Both the position numbers and the translations under genes were made by a program. Positions 48,777 through 61,080 of a DNA stretch of 64,000 bases are shown in pieces. How positions within the stretch are numbered: position 1 is the stretch's first letter; each line of letters begins with the position of its first letter. The DNA comes from Plantago ovata. Its lineage: Eukaryota; Streptophyta; Magnoliopsida; Lamiales; Plantaginaceae. The DNA is taken from the NCBI GenBank assembly GCA_028274465.1, contig CM051457.1, positions 49,694,362 to 49,758,361 of the forward strand, written 5' to 3'. Under the pieces are notes generated by a model that saw only the letters and a list, made by a program, of their open reading frames with translations, made no database searches and was not told the DNA's origin.

Positions 48777-49508
48777 ATGAACGTCGATGGCCCAGACGTG
48801 TTTGCAAACCTGCCGGATGATGGGTACACGGGGGAGGTGTACATGGCGGGTGAGCGGGTGAATGGCAAGCTCGTCGTTTGGCCCATGCCTGGGCATGTGT
48901 AAGTACATGAATAGGTCTTTACTTGGTATTGTATGTTTTATTTAGTTGGATTAATTTGTGTATGTTATTGCAACAGGTTGATGCCGAGGGATGCTGCAGA
49001 GTTCATCAGCAAGGAATCCACGAAGAAAGTGGCTCTCCCACCACTTGGAGCCCAGTGGCATACTTTCACTTCGGAGCGGAAGGCGGAGATTTGGAATGCT
49101 CTGGAGGTTAGTAATCTTTCTTCTTCTCTTATGGTTTAAGTGGTATGTTCTCAATTACTTGGGTGATATGTTAGTCACCGTGTGTTAGTTGAAAATAGGA
49201 CAATGTGCAATTGTTTGGGTGATATGTTACTCACCGTGTGTTAGTTGAAATAGGACAATGTGGAATTGTTTGGGTGATGTTAGTCACCGTATTTTATATA
49301 TATGTTAGTCTGAATTTTGTATACTTTCTGAAATGTAGGAGAAGTTCTTCCTCCCCAACAAGTTCAAGTCGGAGTTGTGGTCTGCTTTCGAACATGAAGG
49401 CTCCGAAGCCTTCCGGAAGAAGGTCGCCAAGATCAAGGCATCGGGGAAGAAGCCGGGGTGGATTGGGGAGGAGGAGTGGCCCCTGTGGAAGCAGTATTGG
49501 GAGGACAG
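48777..49508 (+). pseudogene. Truncated CACTA second gene (Transposase_24 related)
   Basis: Exons 48777-48898, 48977-49106 and 49339-49508, with GTAAGT, GTTAGT and GTAAAT donors and CAACAG and TGTAG acceptors, join in phase to about 140 residues (MNVDGPDVFANLPDDG; PRDAAEFISKESTKK; FFLPNKFKSELWSAFEHEG; WIGEEEWPLWKQYWEDR). The third exon aligns in kind with the FFLPKALLMDLWW exon in CACTA-2. The 3' half expected for this gene is absent: subterminal repeats follow directly. The missing part explains the short element. Confidence 0.65.
49155..49292 (+). repeat. Stem-loop repeat array in intron 2 of the CACTA-1 gene
   Basis: Three GGTGATATGTTAGTCACC-like units separated by about 50-bp repeats (GTTAGTTGAAAATAGGACAA). 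Same position between homologous exons as in CACTA-2. Confidence 0.7.
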
Positions 49509-50097
49509 GTAAATTTTTAGTTTGTTGAATGAAATGTTTAGAATTTTTTTTTTTTACATTTTAGTATTTCTGTACGTACATTTTAGTTTGTACATTTTAG
49601 TATTTATGTTTATGTTCGTACATTTTAGTATTTCTGTACGTACTATTTTGTTTGTTGAATGAAATTTTTAGTTTTGTACCGTCAATCATCGTATATAAAT
49701 CTCTGGCGAACAAACATAATATGAAAACAATAACAGAAATTTAAAAAAATACATATATAAAATATAGCGACGGATTACTCTATCCGTCGCCCTCAACACT
49801 AGACCACGGAAGGAGACGTGTCACATCCTTTTAGCGACGGTTAAACCCATCCGTCGCCAAATAATAACGACGGATAAATTATTCCGTCTCCATAATGGTC
49901 AACGACCACTAGGGAGACGGATAGGTTTATCCGTCGCTATTATCTGGCGACGAATAGGTTTAACCGTCGCTATTTATTTTAGCGACGTCACTTTTCGCGA
50001 CGTCCTATTTAGCGGCGGAGAGTCCGTCGCTAATCGCCTGTAGCGACGGATCGCTGACCTTTAGCGACTAAAACCAGTTTTCCTTGTAGTAGTGATG

Positions 50098-50485
50098 ATG
50101 GATTGTGTGTTATGTGCCTACAACAGGTATTGTTAGGAACCTTTTCTTTGAATGTCGGTATACCCAACCCATTTGGACTGACATCTTGAGGTGGATTGAT
50201 ATACCACATCAGCCGGATGCATGGGATGTTGAAATTCAGTGGTTGATCTGGCAAACCAAGCATAATGGGAAAAAATCGATGTTGTTGCGTATTGCTATTG
50301 CTGAAACGATCAATCTATTTCATATGGATGTGGAAGAACCAAATATTTTTAAGAATGGCAGTGGTGATATGCCGATGTGTGACAACCTGAAATATGTGAT
50401 TTACTCCAGGTGCATGGCGATAGAGAAGCTGAGGGAAATAGGCAACCGGCTGGCCGCAAGTGCAGGATGGGCAGCGGCGACTTAG
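50098..50485 (+). pseudogene. LINE ORF2 C-terminal zf-RVT segment
   Basis: DGLCVMCLQQ, then NLFFECRYTQPIWTDILRW: the Cys/His zf-RVT pattern C-x2-C, x-LFF-x-C typical of plant L1 ORF2 ends. Stop at 50485, then a 150-bp 3' UTR and A-rich tail. Confidence 0.75.
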
Positions 50486-50659
50486 CTACTGCTCTCTGTT
50501 ATATTCACTTATAGCATTGGCTAGTCTTTGAACTGTGTATGGTGAGATGTGCGATGTTTTGTGTCGAGAGGCCTGGATCTTTGGATCGACAATGTACTTA
50601 ACTGTTTTGGATAATAGAAACTGATCTACGTTCCAAAAAAAATAAAATTTATATCATAT

Positions 50660-51290
50660 GTATGAACTTTAATTTTTAATTTTTGTACTTTGATAAGATT
50701 TATTGGTAGAATTAGGATTTTATTAGATCTAATTTTCCCCTTGATTTAATTGGTAATACTAACATGAGAAACTAGTTTCAAGTTGTTGGATTCAAAATTC
50801 ACGGGTCAAACTCACCCAAATTAGATCAGATTTGACCCACGAATACAAAATTGGAGGAGAGAAGAGAAATTAAAAAACAAAACAAAAAAAAAAAGAAAAA
50901 AACAGAAAAAAAAAACAGTAGTACATACAAATCCATGGGCGAGCTTCCATGGGAGGATGAATTTTCAGATCTGAAAATTGGTGCTATTTTTGTTGTGGTA
51001 TGTGGAGGTTTTATGTTGGCTAAATATTTGAGAAATTGACATTGATTTAGGATTTGATTGAAAATTTCTTAAAATTTCACTAATCCGTAACATAAATTGT
51101 GTTTTTCTTAATACAATTTCTCATTTAAGACCTACTTAGTCTATGAGACCATGAGACCACCTAATATGGATCAATCCAATTCTAATCCATCTAATTTAAT
51201 AAAATCTCGCGGGTCATGGTTCGAACCGGATTAATGCTATCGGGTTATTAAAACGGGTTATGTATAAATATGAGAATTCGTCTGATTGTT
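50660..51290. other. Unique DNA right of the LINE
   Basis: Mostly AT-rich. A 34-residue frame at 50938-51039 (MGELPWEDEFSDLKIGAIF, then a hydrophobic stretch ending AKYLRN) looks like a tiny single-pass membrane peptide, but nothing else supports it. Confidence 0.25.
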
Positions 51291-52823
51291 TTCATTTCCC
51301 CTCATCGTCAAATTAGAGAAGCTAGAGAGAGAAAGTCGTCTGCCATGTGAATTGAAGCTCTGCCGCCTGAATTGAAGCTTGAATCGTCATCTCTGCCGTC
51401 TGAATTTCATTCGCCGGCATCTCGATTGTCTTCTTCAGCTGTTAAAGGTGAGTTTTGATTAGTTTATGTTGTTTTTCAGGCATTTTCTTAACCCTAATCT
51501 ACAATTTCTTCATATATTTCTTCAATTTCGCTAGGTTTTCTTCTTCTTTTCTCATTTCAGATGTTAGATTCATTTTGAAACCCTAACTATACATTTGCTC
51601 TGTTTTTGCTACTCTTTTGCAGTTCATTTATACTAGTTGAAGCTTATTTAGCTTGATTTTGTTCGATTATTGAACCCTAACTACTGTAAATGCTTCGATC
51701 TCTTCATTTCTGTTTTTTTGTCTCTTTGTGTTTATATATCTGTCTTCTATAAAATCTAATGCAAGAAAGTGGTTCGATCTGTGTTTTGTTTTCAATTTCT
51801 GTGTGGATCTCTCTCTCTCTCTCTCTCTCCCTGTGTGTTTCTATGTCTGTTTCTACAAAACTTAATTCCTGTAAGTGTTTTTTATTATGGTTTGCTATTT
51901 TTTTAGGTTTATTGGAGGTTTATTGGATTTCTATTTTGGTATCTATGTGTTATAAGTTTTATATACTGGTTGTTTGAGTTTTATTGTTATTAAGTGTGAG
52001 GTTTACATGATCTTAAGTGTGTTAAGTGTTATATATATGTCGCTTGTTTGAGGTTTACGTATATTATGTTTGAGGTTTACATATATTATGTTTGAGGTTT
52101 ACTTGAGATTGAGTGTTTTGGGTGGTATGTTAGTTTTTGAGTTTTATTTGAGTTTTTTATTTTTGTTTCTGATTTATCTCTGTTTGTTTAGATTTTGATA
52201 TGTTTTTGTGTTGCAAGTGTTGTATTTTGGTCGTATGAGGTTTATATGGTGCTTGTTTGAGTTTTATTTGAGTTTTATTTGAGTTTTTATTCCACCTCTG
52301 ATTTATATGTGTATGTTTTATATATTTGATATCTTTGTGTTACAAGAGTTGTATTGTGGTTGTTTGATGTTTATATGCTGGTTGTTTTGAGGTTAATGTA
52401 TATTTCTTTGTTTTATTTTTCTTTTCCTTTTTTTTTTTTTTTTTTTTTTTTTTTTGCATCAATCATGGTTGAAATTAGCACTTTCCATTCTGGTGATGCT
52501 CCCGTTTCTGATACTTCTGAAAGAATTGATGCCATCTTGGTTGATAATACGCTGGCGCTTTTTATTCAACTGTCATGGATGTTGCTGTTTTCTATGCTGC
52601 GGACACAAATAAGAAAGTTATTGATTCAGAGGAGACATTGAGTAATGTAAATCCATTAGGGAAGCAAGCTAGGCCATCAGGGAAGCAAGGTAAGCCACCA
52701 GGGAAGGAAGGTAAGGCAACACCGGTGAAGACGATTAAAAATGAGCAACATTCGGTGGCTGATAGTGGAGCTGCAGAGCGGGAGAGAAGACAAAGAAGGC
52801 CAATGACAAGAAAAGGAAAGTAG
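51290..52823 (+). pseudogene. Unrecognised transcription-unit-like stretch with two overlapping frames
   Basis: A leader-like exon (51300-51446, rich in CTGCCG/GAATTGAAGC repeats) ends at a GTGAGT donor. After 1 kb of T-rich DNA and a 28-T run, an ATG at 52465 opens MVEISTFHSGDAPVSDTSER. That frame stops at 52641, but an overlapping frame from 52575 (MDVAVFYAADTNKKVIDSEE, then three GKQGKP-like repeats and a basic tail) continues to 52823. Together they look like one protein broken by a frameshift near 52565. I do not recognise the family. It could be a host pseudogene or DNA carried by an element. Confidence 0.3.
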
Positions 52824-53589
52824 TTGATGGCAAGTGTGTGAGCTTTACATGATCTTAAGTCTTTTAAGTGTTATATGTTGCTTGTTTGAGTTTTACATAT
52901 ATCATGTTTGAGGTTTACTTGAGATTGAGTTTTTTTGTGGTATGCTAGTTTTTTTAGGTTTGTTGGAGTTTTATTTCAGTTCTGATTATCTCTGTGTATT
53001 TAGATTTTGATATATTTTGTGTTGTAAAAGTTGTATTTTGGTTGTTTGAGTTTTATATGATGTTTGTTTGAATTTTAAATATATCATGTTTGAGGTTTAC
53101 TTGAGATTTGGTTTTTTTTGTGGTAGGCTGGTTTTTTTAGGTTTGTTGAAGTTTTATTTGAGTTCTAATTATCTCTGTATGTTTAGATTTTGATATATTT
53201 TGTGTTGTAAAAGTTGTATTCTGGTTGTTTGAGTTTTATATGATGTTTGTTTGAGTTTTAAATATATCATGTTTGAGGTTTACTTGAGATTTGTTTTTTT
53301 GTGGTAGGCTAGTTTTTTTTGGGTTTGTTGGAGTTTTATTTTGAGTTCTGATTATCTCCGTGTGTTTAGATTTTGATATATTTTTGTGTCGTAATAGTTG
53401 TATTCTTGTTGTTTGAGTTTTATATGCTGGTTGCTTGAGTTTTACATATATCACGTTTGAGGTTTAGTTGAGATTGGTTTTTTTTTTTGTGGTATGCTAG
53501 TTTTTTAAGGTTTGTTGGAGTTTATTTTGAGTTGTGATTATCTGTGTGTTTAGATTTTGATATATTTTTGTGTTGTAATAGTTGTATTC
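51990..53589 (+). repeat. Tandem repeat, period 183-184 bp
   Basis: Units beginning GTTGTATTNTGGTTGTTTGA start at 53030, 53213, 53397 and 53581, the last cut by insertion of G3. More diverged units lie at 51990-52430 and 52834-53029, on either side of the reading frames at 52465-52823. T-rich, non-coding. The period is in the range common for plant satellite monomers. Confidence 0.75.
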
Positions 53590-54842
53590 TGATGAACACG
53601 GAATTGTCAGTTCCGATTAATTAAATAAATTTGTTATTTAGCCAAAGGCAATTCACAACTACAACGAAAACCGTAGTGTAGTAGTAGAATAACCTCGAGT
53701 GCCGATCTCTAAGGACTATAACTAGCTTTATCTAATCTAATTCAGAATATAAAACAGCAGACGGTTTAGCAAAGGTTTTTCTTAACAGATAATGGAGATT
53801 GGTGATAGTATGGTCCTTCAAAGCATAACGGGTTAATAATCATGCATAAATTCCTCGGTTTTGCATGGAGATCTTTGATCAATGAATTGTCCAGTTGTAA
53901 TTATCAAACACTACGAAGATATAGATTTAGATAGGTCAAATATCAATGAATTGTCCAATTGTGTGCAATAATTAGTCAACAATACGAAGATAGAGATTTA
54001 GATAGATCAAAGAAATAAAGCAATAACACGGAGTATAATGCGCGATATAGCCATTAGCATAATTATTAACCCTTCGCTAAGAATTCACATACTATCACCA
54101 ACGAGAAGTTTAGCTACTCATAGTTGTCATGCAATCAATAGAAATCATAGAAGAAAACATGTTGAAAGATATATAAAAATAAGTAGAAAAACTGTAAGAT
54201 ACAATGTTACCGAAGGTTGTCAATCTCCGAAGAATCGCGATCTTACAAGCTCCAAACTGCTATGAAAAAGTATCTCCTAAGCTATGAACCCCCAGAACAG
54301 GCTCTGGGAAGTTCCTACCTAAAACTACAGAGAAAGGTGAGAGAAAAGGTCTGGAAAGGTATGAAAAACAGAGAAAAACTGAGCAACTATATATAGGCTA
54401 CGACTTGTGTGGGGCGAAGGGCCCCACACACCGGGCGACTCGCCTGGTGTGGGGCGATTCGCTCCACATCCCAGGCGATTCGCCCGGGAGTAAAACTCGG
54501 CCAGATACGCGTTTTCGACGCATTTTTAGATTTCTTCCCCTTTTCGGACTCGGTTTCTGACTTCTAGTGGCCTTCTAACCTCCAGATTCGACCCCTAGAC
54601 TTCAAATCCTATCCGGAAACCTTCAGATACTCCAATTAGGCTTTTGGAACACCAATTCCTTGTCTACTTCAATATAATTGCCCGGAAAGCCTCGTTTTTC
54701 AACCAAAACCTGTAAAATAAAAACTAAAGGGAAACGTGACACTATTCTAATAAAATGCACTAAAGTATAGCTAAATTAACAAAGAGGATAGCTAAAATAG
54801 GTGAAAAAGACTTAAATGAAAGTGTAAAATACACATTCATCA
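53590..54842 (-). repeat. G3 3' LTR
   Basis: TGATGAACACGG to ACACATTCATCA on the plus strand. TATA box (minus CCTATATATAG) near 54386-54396, with the GCGAATCGC-core palindromes upstream of it at 54405-54490. Confidence 0.85.
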
Positions 54843-56639
54843 AACTCCCCAAACCGAACCTTTGCTTGTCCTCAAGCAACTAAGCTAGACTCTAATGCAA
54901 AAAACAATGCAACATATAAAATGGAGTCTCATGCCAAATAAAATGAACTAATCTACTGAATCTATCAAGAAACATATGAACAAAAACCATATAAATCAAA
55001 TCATGAATATAGGTTGAAGAATGTCTCGATTGACTCATACACATCCACATAAGCACTTATGTTAAGACAAGATAGTCTCTCGTAACATTCTCTACCTGGA
55101 CCTAGTCAGTGACGACGTAATGAAACATGTTAAGATACGAATGGTTGTCCCGTGCCTATGAAACTGATGACTTACTGCTGTTCACCAAGTTAAGACTTTT
55201 CCTCAAAGAGGTCGAACCAGTACTGGCTCTCATCAAACGAAGGAGGGTTCCCTATAAAAGATAACACTCCCCTATTCTACCCATCTCTCAAGCAAAGCCT
55301 TAAAATTTTCACCACTTCCTGAACGGCAGGACGAGGGTGGTCTAGAACAGATGACACTCAAAAACAAAAGACAGAAAATAGAAAATTACAACACAATTAC
55401 GAACATTACAAGAATTGGAAAATGAGACACAACACTTTGCTAAACTGCTATTTGGCTTTCTTTTTTTGGACCCTTCTTTGCTTTTTTGGGGTCTTTTTCT
55501 TTTTTTTTTTCTTTTTTTTCTTTCCAGTTTCTTTTTTTCTTTTTTTTCTTTTCTCCTGGAATTTTTCTTTCTTTTTTTTCGATTTTTTTAGCCAGCAGTA
55601 GCACAACGAAAAAGAAACAAAATGACTCACAAACGACTTCCCCAAACCTATTCGAAAGAATAGGTTGGAGTACAAACGAAAAAGGAAAAACAAACTCACA
55701 ACACAGAAATGAAAAACGAAAAACAAGTCTAATGATGGTGCAACCCCCTCCCCAAACCTATTCGGAAGAATAGGTTATAAACAAAGGATCACACAACCTC
55801 ACACTACCTCCTTCCTAGGCATTTTGCAATCTCAAAGCATGGTGAAGACTTGTTGCCTCTTAGGTACATAATTACTCGGGAAAACAACCATAAGACCCTA
55901 ACATGCATCATCCTATTATAAAGGCCTTCATGAACCGCAGTAGAGAAAACACCACTAAGTGATGTTGAGACTACCAAGCTTACACAACAAGAAAAACAGA
56001 AATCAGCAACCGGCCTTAGCGACTGATCGATCCGTCGCTAATATTAGCGACCGATCGGTCGATTAGCGACGGACCAAATCAATTCGTAATAGAGCGTGGA
56101 GTATTTGCGACCGATGACTCATCGGTCGCTATTTAGCGACGGATGAATCATCGGTCCATCCGTCGCTAAATAGCGACCGATGAGTCATCGGTCGCTAAAC
56201 GTTGACCCAAGAAAAAAAAAAGAAAAAGGTTTTTTAAATATAGCGATGGATGACGTCATCCGTCGCTATCGGTCGATGGTTAGCGACGGATGGTCATCCG
56301 TCGCTGAATTGCCTTCATCACCGGCGGACGACAAGCAGAGACTCATTTCTGCTCTCTTCTCTCTTCTTCTCCATTTTTCTCACTTCTTCTCTCCAATTCC
56401 AATCTTCTCTTATACTCCATCATTTCTTCCAATCTTGGTGTCAAATCGAAGCCAATTCAACAAGGAACGTAGTGAGACATTCAATTTGAAGTGGGTTGTT
56501 CTATTTATTCCGCAATTAAAGGTACTAATCTCGAAACATAACTTTTGTAAATTTGGTATTTTTTCAATTTTGAAGTGTTTTATGGTTTATTAGCTAGTTT
56601 TGATGTTAGTATTGTTCAATTGGGATGTTTGGGATGTAG

Positions 56640-57170
56640 TGGGTTCGATTATGTTTGAGATTTGAATTGGGTTTGATTATCTTTAGGATTTCAATCGGGT
56701 TCGATTATGTTTGGGATTTGAATTGGGTTCGATTATGTTTGGGATTTGAATTTGGTTCGATTATGTTTGGGATTATCTACGTAGTTAGTTTTGTTCAATT
56801 AGTGTAGTTTGTTTGGGATATACTAATTAGATTTGAAAATTGCATAAGTATAATTATAATGGAAATATGATTAGTTATAGTGTATTGTAATTAGTTATTA
56901 TAATGGAAATTGTATAAATATAATGAAAATATAGATAAATATAGGTAATTATAGTGTATTGCAAGTTTTTATTATAATGAAAATTCCATAAGTATAATGG
57001 AAATATATAGATAAATATAGGTAATTATAGCGTATTGGTAGTTGTTACTATAATGCAAATTGCATAATTATAATGAAAAATATATGTAATTATAGTGTAT
57101 TGTAAGTAGTTATTATAATGAAAATTGTACAAGTATAATGGAAATATAGATAAATATAGGTAATTATTGT
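56640..57170 (+). repeat. Two short tandem arrays in the CACTA-2 leader
   Basis: About 28-bp units GGGTTCGATTATGTTTGGGA repeat four to five times at 56640-56772. From 56830, roughly 75-90 bp units around GGAAATATAGATAAATATAG repeat about four times. They lie between the subterminal array and the transposase start. Confidence 0.7.
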
Positions 57171-57374
57171 TTAAAAAAAGTGTAAGTATGAAGGAAATAA
57201 CTCATTGATAAATTAAAGTTAGAAGATAATATGAGTATTTTTATTTCTAATGTAGAAATATTGGGAGTATATATAATGCAATGTAAAAAATTGATAATTA
57301 AAATGAGTACTTGGTGAAAAACAACGTTAGCCGCAATGTACTAAACTTCCATTGGCCAGGTTTAGCATCCAATT

Positions 57375-60300
57375 ATGAATCCCGATCGTACTTGGATGTA
57401 CAGTAGGATTGCAGATGGAATACTTTTGCCTACGTTTGTACAAGAGGTCAATGCATTTGTCGAATTTGCATTGTCAAAACCCGAGTGTTTGAGTACTGGG
57501 ATGATGAAGTGTCCTTGCAACTATAAGAAATGTAGGAACCGTCAGTACTTACCCTCTACGGTGGTTGTAGACCATTTGAAGCGTAATGGTTTTGTCCCTA
57601 AATATGAGGTGTGGAATCATCATGGTGAGGCAGTTCGTTTGTTGGGGGATTATTCCATGTTGTCGGGGAAGCGTAGGAAAAGGCAGGAGAGTAGTGCTAC
57701 ACCAGGTGCCTGTACTCATGATGATGCCACAGGGGACCGGATGGAAGAGATGGTCCGTAACGCTGCGGGTCAAGAGTTCACGAGGGTGTTGTTAATGTGG
57801 AGCCTCCGAATGCTGAGTTACAACAGTTCTTTGACTTGTTGGAAGCGTCAAAGATGCCACTCTACCCGGGGTGCAAGATGAATGAATTGACTATGTTGTC
57901 TCGAATTATGAGCAACAAGGAGGGTGGTGGGAATTCAGAAAGCAGCTGCAACGATTGGTTGAGTTTGATCACGGAAGGAAGCCTAGTTCCAACAAACTAT
58001 TACCAAGCGCATAAGAAGATGAAGGCGATGGGATTGCCTATGGAGAAAATAGATTGCTGCCCGGGTATGTGTATGATCTATTGGGGGAGGATGAAGGTTT
58101 GTTGAAATGTAAACATTGTGGGAAGGATCGGTATAGTCGTTACAAGGAGGGCGCTGCAATGAAACGACAGAAGAAGAATCTCTCCCACAAGAAAATGTGG
58201 TACTTTCCTATAGGTCCTCGTCTGAAGAGGTTGTATGCATCAGATGCATGTGCAAATAAGATGCGTTGGCACAAGGAGAGAGTAGTCGCGGATGACCAAG
58301 AGGGTAAGATGGGTCACCCATCAGACTCGCCGGCATGGAAAGAGTTTGATGTGAAATATCCACAGTTTGCAGCCCAGTCTAGAAATGTAAGATTGGGACA
58401 TAGTACTGATGGTTTCAACCCGTTTGGGAGTGAACGGAAGTATTCGTGCTGGCCAGTGATGCTTACACCTTACAACTTGCCTCTGGGTGACTGTTTGAAA
58501 GAACCATTCATGTTCTTGACCGTGCTGGTGCCAGGGCCGGATGATCCAGGACAGAATAGATGTCTTCTTGCAGCCACTAATCAAGGAGCTTATAGAGTTG
58601 TGGGAGGATGGTATCCCGGCATACGATGTCTCAACAAAGACGAACTTTACCTTGAGAGCAGCACTACTCTGGACCATCAGTGATTTCCCTGCGTACTCCA
58701 TGTTGTCTGGAAGGAAAACATCCGGATACAAGGCATGTCCACATTGTCTGGATGATGTTGATTCACACTATCTGCCGAAGAGTCGAAAGGAATCTTGGTT
58801 TGATTGTCATCGCAGGTTTCTAGACGATGAACACCCGTTCAGAAAGAACAAACTCAGTTTCTTAAGAACAAAGTGGTGTTGAAGAAGGCCCCTAAAGAAC
58901 TAACAAGTGCACAACAATTTGCTATTATAGAACGCTTGGGGTACAAGAAAGTAACTGAGGTTGGGTGGGAACAGCATAACGAGAATATCAAAAGTGAGTA
59001 TGGATGGAAAAAGAGATGCATCCTATGGGATTTGCCTTATTGGAGTAGTCTTCGCATACGTCATATCTTGGATGTCATGCATATTGAGAAGAACGTATTT
59101 GAGAACTGCTTCAACACCATTTGTGAAATTCCCAACAAAACAAAGGATACGGTTAGGTCCAGGGAAGAGTTGGATATTCTATGCAGGAGGCCCGGATTGT
59201 CAAACAAGAATGCTGATGGCAAGTGGCCGAAGGCTAAATACACTTTGCCCAAAGAGGCTAGAGCGGAACTTTTTGATTGGGTGAAGTTGTTGAAGTTCCC
59301 CGACAATTATGCTTCTAAATTTGCTCGGTGTGTGGACACGAGTAAGACAAAGATGTATGGGATGAAGAGCCACGATTGTCATGTGTTCATGGAGAGGCTC
59401 ATCCCGATTGCATTTCGCCAGCTCTTAGATAGATCGGTATGGAGTGCCTTGACCGAGTTGAGCTTGTTCTTCAAGAATCTATGCACACAGGTTGTTGAGG
59501 TTGAAGTGTTGAAGACGATGAAGGCTAACATACCGGTGATTCTGTGCAAGCTCGAGCGTATGTTTCCACCTAGCTTCTTTGATTCCATGGAACACTTGCC
59601 CATTCACCTACCAGATGAGGCGTTGCTAGCCGGACCTGTTCAGTATCGTTGGATGTATCCCTTTGAGAGGTAAATATTTTAGTATCATATTTACAAACAT
59701 ATATGACACATAATTGTATAGTATATCTAATTATGACAGACATATTATAACAAATACTTAGGCAAGCTGAAGCATTATGTGAAGAACAAAGCTCAGCCTG
59801 AGGGTTTGATTGCCAATGCATACATTCGAGCAGAGACTGCAACTTTTTGCTCCTATTTCTTTGACACTGGGGTCCCTACGAAGACATCTAGGCCGGCTAG
59901 AAATGCCGACACATTTCAAGTGCAAGAGGACCATAAAGTTTCTCTATCAATCTTTAAGGTTTCGGGGAGGGCGTATGGTGAAGAAAAAGTGGCATATCTG
60001 ACGGATAAAGAGTACAATGCTGCACATTCGTATGTCCTTCAGAATTGTGCTGAGCTCAACCCATTCCATCTCAAGTTTACTAGGTTAGTTGCCTTCTTAC
60101 GTTTTACGATTGAATTAAAATCTTATTTTAGAGAAAATGGTAGTATTAAACCAAATATACGCATCATGTGCAGTTTCTTCAGCGCCCGTTGTGTAGAGCA
60201 AAATCCTATAGTGGCGGATGACACAATTGAGGACATGCTTAGGGAGGCCCTAGTCTCCGAATTTCCAACATGGTTCAAAGAGCATGTACAGAACCCGACC

Positions 60301-60908
60301 AACAAAATAACATGTCCTTACTTAAGAGCACTAGCAAGTGGACCTGGGAGAAGATACTCCTCCTTCCCATCTTACATTGTAAATGGACTTAGGTTCAACA
60401 GTAGTGAGTGTGGATCGACAGATGCTACAGTTAATGGTGGGGTTCGTGTCTTGGGGAAAGACATAGGTGATGATGTCTACGATTACTATGGGAAGCTTAG
60501 GCGTATTATTCGCCTTGAATATCCCGGAGTACCTTTGAAAAGAACAATGTTGTTTGATGTTGATTGGTATGATCCCACTGATGTAGGCACCAGGAGGCTT
60601 GAGGAGTATGATATGGTGGAGATAAACTATAAGAAGAAGTACAAAGTGTACGAACCATTTATCTTGGCAAGTCAAGCACTTCAAGCTGTATTTCTTCAGT
60701 TTCCTACCTTGAAAAGGATAAGGGCGATTGGTTAGCTGCTGTACCTATAAATGCTCGATCCAAAGTTGAGTATGTGGAGAAGGACGAGTCAATTAACAAC
60801 TCGTACCAAGAAGAAGATGTCGATGGTCAGGCTAGAAAACCTGTACAGGCTACAGTAGAAGTTATTCAGCTGCATGATGATGTTTTCATTGACTTACAAC
60901 CAGAGTAG
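57375..60908 (+). pseudogene. CACTA transposase, TnpD-like (Transposase_21), frameshifted
   Basis: Domains in order: Transpos_assoc (57375-57640; RTWMYSRI, MKCPCNYKKCRN, HHGEAV), Transposase_21 (about 58060-59000; KCKHCGKDRY, HSTDGFNPFG, RIDVFLQPLIKELIELWEDG, HILDVMHIEKNVFEN), DUF4218 (about 59340-59673; LIPIAFRQLL, YRWMYPFER), and DUF4216 (about 60430-60710; DIGDDVYDYYGKLRRIIRL). This is the DDE transposase that cuts the element at its ends. Frameshifts are visible near 57785, 58085, 58555, 58860 and 60712. An intron follows YPFER at 59672; the family-frame continuation LGKLKHYVKNKA lacks an AG acceptor, so splicing may be lost too. Confidence 0.85.
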
Positions 60909-61080
60909 ATTATGGAGGGTACGTGAATTAGTACTAGGTAGTTAGATTAGACTTAGATTAGACTTATCTATCAGGCATATAATAAAAAAATGTTCATTAC
61001 TTTATCTCTTAATGACTTTACATGTTTTACATGTTTTATATTCAATTGTGTATGTACTAACACGGATCTTTGTATTGCAG

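Larger units (their letters stand above)
46678..50094 (+). mobile_element. CACTA-1, non-autonomous CACTA (En/Spm) transposon in the LINE
   Basis: Starts CACTACAAGAAAA and ends TTTTCCTTGTAGTAGTG, flanked by the 3-bp duplication ATG (46675-46677, 50095-50097). Both ends carry many subterminal copies of TAGCGACGGAT in both orientations (46700-46975 and 49765-50065), the binding-site arrays typical of CACTA elements. 3417 bp. It holds the first three exons of a Transposase_24-like gene and no TnpD-like transposase. Confidence 0.92.
26749..50485 (+). pseudogene. LINE ORF2 (endonuclease, reverse transcriptase, zf-RVT), interrupted
   Basis: Begins ISWNVRGM, the usual start of the EEP endonuclease, with ETRV and DFNNV motifs at 26850-27160; this part has several frameshifts. 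The reverse transcriptase (27750-28855) keeps KAPGIDGY, LIPK, RPISCC, MDLQKAYDTVDW, RGIRQGDPISPLLF and the catalytic FADD box. The thumb/connection (28950-29340) resumes after the TRIM as KLLWNITEKADKLWVRW. It continues after G1 as SWILRGILKLRT and after CACTA-1 as the zf-RVT end (DGLCVMC, NLFFECRYTQPIW), stopping at 50485. At each insertion, removing the element and one target-site copy restores in-frame LINE residues. Confidence 0.85.
25204..50644 (+). mobile_element. L1-clade LINE, about 5 kb, split by three insertions
   Basis: The body is 25204-29339, 29544-29665, 46437-46677 and 50098-50644. It has a short leader, ORF1, ORF2 (endonuclease, reverse transcriptase, zf-RVT), a 3' UTR and a short A-rich tail at 50635-50644. 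A 15-bp target-site duplication with one mismatch (AAATTTATACCATAT at 25189-25203, AAATTTATATCATAT at 50645-50659) frames it, so the element is full length. Insertions: a TRIM solo LTR, gypsy G1 and CACTA-1. Both ORFs carry frameshifts, so it is dead. The LINE predates all three insertions. Confidence 0.85.

Noticed and set aside
55448-55773. Poly-Phe/poly-Lys frames (also 42968-43252 and 36215-36451)
   Set aside because: Translations of the A/G-rich tract in the interior of G elements.
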